A stretch of 62,218 nucleotides of DNA, from contig PBYL01000129.1 in NCBI GenBank assembly GCA_002729595.1, positions 1 to 62,218 of the forward strand. The letters are read 5' to 3'. A program made the position numbers and the translations under genes. This stretch comes from Thalassovita sp. (lineage in GTDB: Bacteria > Bacteroidota > Bacteroidia > Cytophagales > Flammeovirgaceae). The notes beneath the pieces were generated by a model. That model saw only the letters and a list, made by a program, of their open reading frames with translations, was not told the DNA's origin and searched no databases. Of this stretch, positions 29,393 through 37,500 are shown piece after piece (within the stretch, counting starts at the first letter, position 1; every line of letters begins with the position of its first letter).

Positions 29393-30738
29393 AAAAACAA
29401 ATAACTAATTGGGGGTATTATCCTGTAATTGATGCAGACGAAAAAAGTTTTACTCATCAGGACGAGCTTGATGATTTATTGAATTTCCAAAATGGAGGGA
29501 TCGCAAGAGGATTAGGAAGATGTTATGGAGATGCCTCTTTAGGTGATACAATAATTTCAACACTTAAATATGATAAGGTATTATCTTTTGATATCAATAC
29601 AGGTGAAATTGAGTGCGAGGCGGGGGTTAGCTTATCAGATATTTTGGATTTTATTGTCCCAAGAGGGTGGTTTTTACCAGTAACTCCAGGAACAAAATAT
29701 GTTACAGTTGGAGGAGCTGTAGCTTCAGATGTACATGGTAAGAACCACCATGTTGAAGGTAGTTTTTCAAATCATGTCAGGGAATTGAGTATTATGCTAG
29801 CAAATGGTAGTATAGTAACTTGTAGTCCAAATCATAACTATGATCTTTTCATGGCTACATGTGGAGGGATGGGTTTAACCGGCATCATTCTAAGAATTAA
29901 ATTTAAACTTAAGAAAATTGAGACTGCTTATATATCGCAGAAACAGGTAAAGGCAAAAAATTTAGAAGAAATTATTGAGCTTTTTCAGCAATATAAAAAT
30001 TATACTTATTCTATGGCATGGATTGATTGCTTAAAAAGAGGAAAGCAATTTGGTAGAAGTATTTTGATGGTAGGTGAACATGCTAATTCAGGGGAAATCA
30101 GCAAAAACAACCCTTTAGAACTGCCCTCAAAAATCAAATTAAATGTACCTTTTAATTTTCCCGGATTTGTATTGAATACCTTTTCAATTAAAGCATTTAA
30201 TTATCTCTATTATCATAAAAATATAAAAAGAGTTATTGATAATCATATTCCATATGAACCCTTTTTCTATCCACTTGATGCAATTTTAAACTGGAATAGA
30301 ATGTATGGGAGGAATGGATTTGTTCAATATCAATTTGTCTTGCCACTGGAAAGCAGTCACAAAGGGTTAGTTGATATCTTAAATCGAATTAGTAAAAAAG
30401 GTATGGGGTCCTTTTTGGCTGTATTAAAGTTATTTGGAAAACAGGATAGCCTTATTTCTTTTCCTATGGAAGGTTTTACTTTGGCTTTGGATTTTCCAAT
30501 AAAAAAAGGGATTTTCGAATTTTTAGATGAACTTGATAAAATAGTGCTTGACTTTGGAGGAAGGATTTATCTTACCAAAGATGCCAGGATGCATTCTGAT
30601 ATCTTTTGGAAATCTTATCCTAATGTCCATCATTTCTTAGAAATAGTTGAGAAATATAATCCGGATTTCAAGTTTTCATCTGTACAAGCTAAAAGATTGA
30701 TTTTAGCTAAGTTGAGTGATAAAAAAGTCCTTGTTTAA
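29389..30738 (+). CDS. dprE1: DprE1-like FAD-dependent decaprenylphosphoryl-ribose 2'-oxidase
   Basis: A 449-residue VAO-fold flavoprotein. The FAD domain has GIARGLGRCYGDAS, ECEAGVSLSDIL, PVTPGTKYVTVGGAVASDVHGKNHH (H116 in the block that holds the flavin in DprE1) and TCGGMGLTGIILRI. The substrate domain has SFLAVLKLFGKQDSLISFPMEGFTLALDFPI and YLTKDAR with the conserved Lys (K397). At the position of mycobacterial Cys387, the benzothiazinone target, this protein has Ala366 (alignment from memory). It oxidises polyprenyl-phosphoryl-ribose at C2'; DprE2 then reduces the keto product. Its start overlaps the UbiA gene stop. Confidence 0.92.
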   Translation: MKKQITNWGYYPVIDADEKSFTHQDELDDLLNFQNGGIARGLGRCYGDASLGDTIISTLKYDKVLSFDINTGEIECEAGVSLSDILDFIVPRGWFLPVTPGTKYVTVGGAVASDVHGKNHHVEGSFSNHVRELSIMLANGSIVTCSPNHNYDLFMATCGGMGLTGIILRIKFKLKKIETAYISQKQVKAKNLEEIIELFQQYKNYTYSMAWIDCLKRGKQFGRSILMVGEHANSGEISKNNPLELPSKIKLNVPFNFPGFVLNTFSIKAFNYLYYHKNIKRVIDNHIPYEPFFYPLDAILNWNRMYGRNGFVQYQFVLPLESSHKGLVDILNRISKKGMGSFLAVLKLFGKQDSLISFPMEGFTLALDFPIKKGIFEFLDELDKIVLDFGGRIYLTKDARMHSDIFWKSYPNVHHFLEIVEKYNPDFKFSSVQAKRLILAKLSDKKVLV

Positions 30739-30780
30739 CAAGGATGGAAACTAAACTAGTTTACAATTATTCTAACAAAC

Positions 30781-31515
30781 ATGCCCGGAACAGTACTTAT
30801 ACTAGGAGCAACATCAGACATGGCTATTGCTATTGCCCGGAAATTTGCTGCAGAGAAGTATAATATTCAATTAGCAGGTAGAAACCCTGAAAAATTAGTA
30901 CCTCTAAAAAGTGATTTAATTGCCCGATTTGGAGTAGAATCAGAAGTATTTGCTTTTGATGCCTGTGACTTCAAAAATCATAGTTCCTTTTATGGAAATT
31001 TGCCTCAAAAACCAGAAATAGTTATTTGTGTATTTGGCTATATGGTTGAAGAAGATGTGGCAAGAGATAATTGGGTAGAAGCTGAAAAAATGATTACTAT
31101 AAATTTTACAGGTGCAGCTTCAATATTAAATACAATATCTAAACATTTTGAAAAAAGAGGAACAGGTTCTATTGTAGGTATTAGTTCTGTAGCAGGTGAA
31201 AGAGGTAGACAAAGTAAATTGTTTTATGGAAGTGCCAAGGCAGGTTTTTCAACATTTCTAGCTGGATTAAGAAATAGAACGGCAAAAAGTGGAGTTCATG
31301 TTATGAGTGTTAAACCTGGGTTCGTTTATACCAAAATGACCGCAGAATTAGAACTTCCGGAAATACTTACAGCGAAACCAGAAGAAGTCGCAAACGCTAT
31401 TTATAAAGGAATAAAGAAAAAGAAAAATACTATTTATGTAAGGTGGTTTTGGAAATGGATCATGCTCATCATTAAAAATATACCTGAACCTATTTTTAAA
31501 AAAATGAATATTTGA
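30781..31515 (+). CDS. dprE2: DprE2-like short-chain dehydrogenase (arabinose-forming 2'-keto reductase)
   Basis: A 244-residue SDR enzyme. The cofactor motif is LILGATSDMAIAIARKF (about 6-22), the catalytic-type Ser is in VGISSVAGE (S135/S136), and Tyr-x-x-x-Lys is FYGSAKAG (Y149, K153). The GATSDMA fingerprint and the tail with a hydrophobic helix (WFWKWIMLIIKNIPEPIF) match the DprE2 group. With DprE1 it completes the epimerisation of ribose to arabinose on the lipid carrier. It starts 42 bases after DprE1 and ends 18 bases from the convergent EEP gene. Confidence 0.92.
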   Translation: MPGTVLILGATSDMAIAIARKFAAEKYNIQLAGRNPEKLVPLKSDLIARFGVESEVFAFDACDFKNHSSFYGNLPQKPEIVICVFGYMVEEDVARDNWVEAEKMITINFTGAASILNTISKHFEKRGTGSIVGISSVAGERGRQSKLFYGSAKAGFSTFLAGLRNRTAKSGVHVMSVKPGFVYTKMTAELELPEILTAKPEEVANAIYKGIKKKKNTIYVRWFWKWIMLIIKNIPEPIFKKMNI

Positions 31516-31533
31516 GTTCCAATTTAGTTTCCT

Positions 31534-32604
31534 TTATTCGCTTGATTTTTTCTGTAAACTATACTCACCAACTATTGGAAAATGTTCTGAAGCATTACAT
31601 TCTTCAATAGTTTTGAATGTTTGAATTTGTAATCTTGGGTCATAAAATTGATTATCAATTCTTAATAAAGGTAGTGATTGACTATTAAAAGAAAAACCAA
31701 ATCCACTTCCAGCATTTTCAAACGCATTATTTAATTTTTCGTTTAGTTGTTTATAAACAAAACTATATGGCGTTTCATTAAGATCACCACATAATATAAT
31801 TTTATATTGGGGAGGAGTTTTTCTTATAAAAGACATAAGTTTTTCCAACTGAATATTATGTTTAATTACTCCATATTTATATGCTCTAAAAAATGTAAAT
31901 AAATAATCTGTTTTTGATGCAAGCCTCATAGATTCTAAATGTACATCGATAATGCGGACGGTATCATTTTTTATTTTTAAATCAGTGTATATTGCACCAT
32001 TATAATTATTTTCACTTATAAAGACTGTGCCTTTATCTATGATGGGATATTTCGAGAAAATTACAAGGCCTTGTCTGATACCATTATCATGTTTTTGTTT
32101 ATAAACAAAATGATATTCATATTTTCCTGATGCTGTAATAGTTGCAATGTTGTTCAATATATCTGAATTGACATCATCAAAAAATTCCTGCACACAAATA
32201 ACATCAGCCTCATTCAATACAAGCCAATTGTTAATTTCTAATGCAGCTGCATTTAAAAGAGGATCATAATATTCTTTAGAGAAAGTGGTTTTCTTTTTGA
32301 AAAAACTTGCATTATAGCTAATTACACTAATACTATTTGAAGCTGTACTCTTTTCAGTATTGCGTAACTGAAATGTGGAATTAAAGAAAAAAATTGATAA
32401 AATAATAATAATGAAAAGAGGGAAATAAAAAAATCTACTTTTTTTTAATATCATAATTAATAATAAAATGATATTAATTATCCATAATAATGGGATTAGC
32501 TGAACAAGCATACCTACAGGCCAAAAATATTTTGGAGCTATATTTCGACTTAACATTAAGAATAAGCTGAATATAAAAAAAGCAGTATGCAATATTAATT
32601 TCAT
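31534..32604 (-). CDS. Membrane-anchored endonuclease/exonuclease/phosphatase (EEP) family protein
   Basis: A 356-residue protein. Two or three N-terminal membrane segments (about 5-75) precede an EEP catalytic domain: ISYNASFF, DVICVQEFFDD (metal-binding Glu), DVHLES, CGDLNETPYS and a C-terminal ASEHFPIVGEY carrying the catalytic His. The fold covers nucleases and lipid or inositol phosphatases, so the substrate is open. Its place beside the glycan genes is not diagnostic; the family is common in Bacteroidota. It is convergent with the DprE2 gene. Confidence 0.87.
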   Translation of the reverse strand: MKLILHTAFFIFSLFLMLSRNIAPKYFWPVGMLVQLIPLLWIINIILLLIMILKKSRFFYFPLFIIIILSIFFFNSTFQLRNTEKSTASNSISVISYNASFFKKKTTFSKEYYDPLLNAAALEINNWLVLNEADVICVQEFFDDVNSDILNNIATITASGKYEYHFVYKQKHDNGIRQGLVIFSKYPIIDKGTVFISENNYNGAIYTDLKIKNDTVRIIDVHLESMRLASKTDYLFTFFRAYKYGVIKHNIQLEKLMSFIRKTPPQYKIILCGDLNETPYSFVYKQLNEKLNNAFENAGSGFGFSFNSQSLPLLRIDNQFYDPRLQIQTFKTIEECNASEHFPIVGEYSLQKKSSE

Positions 32605-32678
32605 ATAAAACTAGATTTATATTTTTTGTCTAAATAGATTGAAGATAGACTTCTTAAGTGAGGGGTGGGATAGCTTGC

Positions 32679-33596
32679 TTATATTATCGTCTGTATGTTT
32701 ATTCTTTTATTTGAAATCTTCAAATGCCATAAAACCCCTTTTAAGAAAGCTGAAAGATGTTTTAGTTGCCCGTTTAAAGAATATTTTAAACATGATTTAG
32801 GCATGACACAGAAAAATAAATAGAAGATAAAAACTATTAATTGAAATCTATTTGTGTGCCGCCTCATATATGCAATACGATTTCTTGTATGATAATAAGC
32901 TTTGAGGGGACTTTCTTTACCAACAGACATTGATTCTTTATGATAAATAACTCCTTTTGCTTCATATAGTATTTTATAACCTCCATTCAAAATTCTTCTT
33001 GAAAGATCCATTTCCTCATAATATAGAAAAAAGAAGTCTGGGAATAACCCCACATCTTTTAATATTTCTTTTTTGACCAACATTGCAGCCCCATGTGCAG
33101 AGTTTGTAAATACAGGTTTATCGTATTGACCGATATCTTTTTCATAACCACCAATTGAAAATGCACGACCAGTATATGGATTCATTTTTTGGTAGCCAGC
33201 ATATTGTATTATTTCTGGTTTCTCAAAGTATTTAATCTTTGGACATACTACTCCTATCTTAGAGTCATGAAAGAATGGTTCAATCAAAATTTCAAGCAAA
33301 TTAGGAGTTACTTCTGTATCATTGTTTACAACGAAAACATAACTACCTAAAGCCATCTTGATACCCATATTATTACCTCCAGCAAATCCTAGATTTGTAT
33401 CATTTACAATTAACTTTGTAAAAGGGAAATTTTGTGATTCAATTTCTTCTGTTGGATCTATTGTTGATGCATTATCAATAACAAGAATTTCGTAATTAGG
33501 ATACGTCAATTTTTTTGTAGACTCCAGAAATTCGCAAGTTACTTTTGTGCTATTATAGTTTAGAATGATGATTGAAATAAGAGGTAATTCACTCAT
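32679..33596 (-). CDS. Family-2 glycosyltransferase (rhamnosyltransferase-like)
   Basis: A 305-residue cytosolic or peripheral GT2 enzyme: PLISIIILNYNSTKVTCEFL opening, LVIDNAST, LGFAGGNNMGIKMA, VVNNDTEV (the D-x-D-type metal site), and FFLYYEEMDLSRRI near the general-base acidic residues. Its pattern fits the large WbbL-like group that often transfers rhamnose or a related 6-deoxy sugar. It lies in a separate minus-strand group with the EEP and TolC-like genes and may add a side branch to the glycan. Confidence 0.9.
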   Translation of the reverse strand: MSELPLISIIILNYNSTKVTCEFLESTKKLTYPNYEILVIDNASTIDPTEEIESQNFPFTKLIVNDTNLGFAGGNNMGIKMALGSYVFVVNNDTEVTPNLLEILIEPFFHDSKIGVVCPKIKYFEKPEIIQYAGYQKMNPYTGRAFSIGGYEKDIGQYDKPVFTNSAHGAAMLVKKEILKDVGLFPDFFFLYYEEMDLSRRILNGGYKILYEAKGVIYHKESMSVGKESPLKAYYHTRNRIAYMRRHTNRFQLIVFIFYLFFCVMPKSCLKYSLNGQLKHLSAFLKGVLWHLKISNKRINIQTII

Positions 33597-33642
33597 TGTA
33601 TTTATCTTTTTTAAGATTTAATAATCTTTAAAAAACTTTAAA

Positions 33643-34362
33643 TTAATTGATTTCATCAATAGGTATTCCTATTAACATTTCTAATTGAGCTTTTGCAATT
33701 TTCAAATTAGCTTCAACAGAATACCATTTCATTAATTCATCATTATAGGATTTTAATGATTTACTATATTCTTCAAGAGTAATTTCTCCGTTCTTAAAGC
33801 TTTGTTCTATAACAAGGTGCCTAGAATGTTCATCTTCTACAAGCTGTTGGGATATATTATAGACATTTCTTGACATTAAAAAATTTTGATACTGTTCAAT
33901 AGCGATTGATCTTATTTGAAGCTTTTGCAATTTTATATTTTCTTCAGCTATTTTCACATTTTCACGTGCAATCTTAGTTTCATATTTCTGTGTTGCTATA
34001 ACTCCAAGAGGAACTCTTATGCTAAAATTATATCTTGGGTAAAAAATATTGTTATCTAAATTGTCAGGTGGATTAATTACAGCTTCGTTCAAATTTGATT
34101 GTACTGAAATTTGATTCAACCAATCACTTTTTTTTTGCTTATATTTATATACTGCAATTTCTTTTTGTTTATTAATAATTTCACTTTGTGGATTATTCTT
34201 CCAAGCAAGCTGGATGATTTTCTCTTGTAAAGACATAGAATCAATTTCATCAGGAAGAATTATTTTGTTATAGTCTATATTTTGCGATTTTGAGAAAATA
34301 GGATACAAGAAAAAAAATGTAAACAAATAAAAAATAAAATTTTGATTTGAAACCTTAATCAT
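33643..34362 (-). CDS. Short TolC-like outer-membrane protein (half length)
   Basis: A 239-residue secreted protein with a signal peptide (FLYPIFSKSQ end) and two long helical stretches typical of TolC (AWKNNPQSEIINKQKEIAVY, then the pattern YKQKKSDWLNQISVQSNLNE and NYNFSIRVPLGVIATQKYE-like beta-strand text, then helices with LVEDEHSRHL and AKAQLEMLIGIPI). TolC proteins usually have two such repeats and over 400 residues; only one is here. It could be a natural half-size form that assembles as a hexamer, or a truncated gene. No stop or frameshift is visible. It may serve as the missing outer-membrane exporter, but this is speculative. Confidence 0.7.
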   Translation of the reverse strand: MIKVSNQNFIFYLFTFFFLYPIFSKSQNIDYNKIILPDEIDSMSLQEKIIQLAWKNNPQSEIINKQKEIAVYKYKQKKSDWLNQISVQSNLNEAVINPPDNLDNNIFYPRYNFSIRVPLGVIATQKYETKIARENVKIAEENIKLQKLQIRSIAIEQYQNFLMSRNVYNISQQLVEDEHSRHLVIEQSFKNGEITLEEYSKSLKSYNDELMKWYSVEANLKIAKAQLEMLIGIPIDEIN

Positions 34363-34384
34363 TTTAGTATTTAGTTTTAAGAAC

Positions 34385-34453
34385 TATTAACAAGTACTGC
34401 ACGGAAATTGATGTATTATCCGAGTTGTATGAATTTTTTAGCTTATGATATTA
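34385..34453 (+). promoter_or_regulatory. Upstream block shared with the paralogous gene at 39628
   Basis: Ahead of the first beta-helix giant gene lie TATTAACAA (34385-34393), TGCACGGAAATTGAT (34398-34412) and GTATGAATTTTTT (34428-34440). The same blocks occur at 39473-39545 ahead of its paralogue. The conservation of non-coding blocks suggests a common promoter or binding site that was copied with the gene. Confidence 0.5.
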
Positions 34454-34588
34454 TAATAATATAGGAATTTACTTTCTATGTTATTTAAGTGCATGATAGG
34501 GATTGGATAAATCTTATTATTAGTAAATTTATATATCAAATAGAATAACTCCAATTTGAATGCTCCTTACTTTTTTAAACATTTGAAA

Positions 34589-37500
34589 ATGCCAAAAATA
34601 TTTATAAAATATATTCTTGTATATATAGTAATATTAATTTGTCGCGAACTATCCTATAGCCAAGATGTATTGAATCAAACGACCAAACAAACATCAGGTG
34701 GCACATGGTACTTAGAATATCTGCCTGAGGATTATGCCAGTTCAGACAAGGATTATCCTATTATGATATTCCTTCATGGGCTTGCAGAACGAGGTACTGG
34801 ACAAGCCGATATTGATTTGGTTGCCAAACATGGTCCTCCTAAACATATTAAGAATGGGCATGATATGACTTTCCAAGTGGATGGAAAATCTCAAACATTT
34901 ATTGTTATTTCTCCTCAACTTAGATCTAATTATGGATCTTGGAATGTAAACTATGTTAACGAAATCGTACAATATGTTAAAAATAATTACAGATATGATA
35001 AACAAAGACTCTACCTTACAGGATTAAGCCTCGGTGGGGGGGGAGTATGGAATTATGCCGGTGACCATCCTGAGGAATTTGCTGCTATCGCTCCTGTGTG
35101 TGGAGCTGCAGGATTTAATAATACTAAAGCTTGTAACATTGCATCTGCTAATCTACCTGTTTGGGCTTTTCACGGTGAGAATGATGGAACAGTTTCTCCT
35201 AATCAATCTAAAGCATGGGTCAATGGAATTAATAGTTGTTCTCCTACTCCAGACCCCGAAGCCATTCTAACATTATATCCTGGTATTGCTCATAATGCTT
35301 GGGATAGAGCATACCAACCTGATCATCAATTCCATGAACCTAATGTATATGAGTGGTTGCTCTCTTATAATCTAAGCAGACTATTTGTTGATGCTGGTAC
35401 TGACAGAAGTATTGAATTACCTCAAGACAGTGTTCATCTACCCGCTAAAGTATCTCTGGCAACCTCTCAAGGTACCCCTACTTACAATTGGCAGCAATTA
35501 GATGGGCCTAATAATGCAGCACTATCTGGAAACACTAGTAATACTCTTATTGCACAAGGGTTAATACCTGGTTTATATACATTCAAATTAACCGTCACGA
35601 ACAATGGTTTAAATGAAGCTGATGAGGTAGAAGTGGAGGTTAAAAATGTTAATCTTCCTCCTATTGCAGAGGCCGGATTAAATAGAATTATTGATACTCC
35701 TCAAGATACAGTTTTAGTGGATGGTAGTAAAAGTTATGACCCTGATGGTCAAATTAGTTCTTATTTATGGAAACAGTTAACTGGTACAACTAGTGGTTAT
35801 AAAGTTTATGTCAATTTTACTGGTACAACAACAGCACCTGAACCATGGAATAATACACCTGCTGAATTTCGTAATACAAGTATAACAAATCTCTCTAGTG
35901 AAAACGGAGTAAATACTGGAATATCTATAGAAATGTACCAAGGTTGGTGGGATTCTAATGACTTAGGAACTACTACTGGAAATAATTCTGGAATCTTTCC
36001 TGATGAAGTAATGAAAACTAATTATTGGTTTAAAGATAACCAGGTAAAACTTCGTGTCTCTAACCTTACAGTAGGACAAATATATAGCTTTACCTTTTTT
36101 GGTAGTAGAGAAGGAACTGGAAATAGGACTACTAATTATACCATCAATGAGCAAACTGTATCTTTAGATGCAGCTAGTAATGTAAATAATACAGTTGTAA
36201 TCAATAATATTTCTCCTGATGCTTCAGGTGAAGTAGATATTACGATTGACCGACCTTCAGAGTCTCTATATGCCTATTTAGCTGCATTAGTTATTGAAAC
36301 TGGTAGTAGTACTTTGCAAGGAATTGATCAAGCAAAACTTATCTTAAGTAATTTAACTGAAGGCAGTTACTCATATGAACTGACTGTAACTGACAATTTA
36401 GGAAAAATAGATCAAGATACTGTTACGATTTATGTATCAGAAGATATACAGAATATTCTTCCTACAGCCAATGCAGGAGAAGACGGATCGATAACTGCTC
36501 CCGAAACAACCTATATCCTGAATGGAAGTTTATCTTCTGATAGTGATGGGACAATTGTTGCATATAACTGGGAAAAAATATCAGGACCATCAACCTATAC
36601 CATTACAGATCCTGAAAAAGCAAACACAACAGTTACAAACCTTATTTCTGGACGATATATATTCCAACTTGAAGTAACTGATGACATGGGTGGGAAAAAC
36701 ACAGATGAAATTACTTTGGATGTATATGCTAATGAAAACAGTGATGATTGTGGTTGTGATCATATATTAGATAATACCAATGGGCACATTTATTTAGATG
36801 GAACTACTATGAATATCCAACCAGGAGATGTCATTTGTTTGAAAGCTGGATATTATGCCTACATAAATATGTGGAACTTTGATGGTACTGAATCTGAACC
36901 CATTACTATTAAAAACTGCGGTGGTCAGGTGGTAATTGGTGATGGTACATTCCATTATGGTTTAATATTTAAAGGAAAAAACTTTCACATAACAGGTACA
37001 GGAGATGCTAATTATAAATATGGAATCAAAATAAATGGTACTATTGCTGGATCTACAAACATGGGAATTGGTGCGCCTTCCACCAATTTTGAAGTAGATC
37101 ATATTGAAAGTGCTTATTCTGGTTTTGCCGGTATGATGATTAAGGAAGATCCTAAATGTGATGTCCCAATCAGTTGGAGAAGAAACTATGAAATGAAAAA
37201 TGTAAGGGTTCACGACAATTATATACATGATTCAGGAGGAGAAGGATTTTATATTGGTTTTACAGGCTCAAGTAAAGATTGTGATGGTGATGAAATTTTT
37301 CCTCATCTAATCAAAGATATTCATATTTATAATAACATTATTGAAAACGCTGGATGGGATGGAATACAACTGGTAAGTGCCTATGGAGATGTTCAGATTT
37401 ACAATAACCATATCAACAATTATGGAACTGCTGATGAAAAATGGCAACAAACAGGACTTCAAGTAGGATTAGCATATCCATCTGATAACACTCAAAGAAG

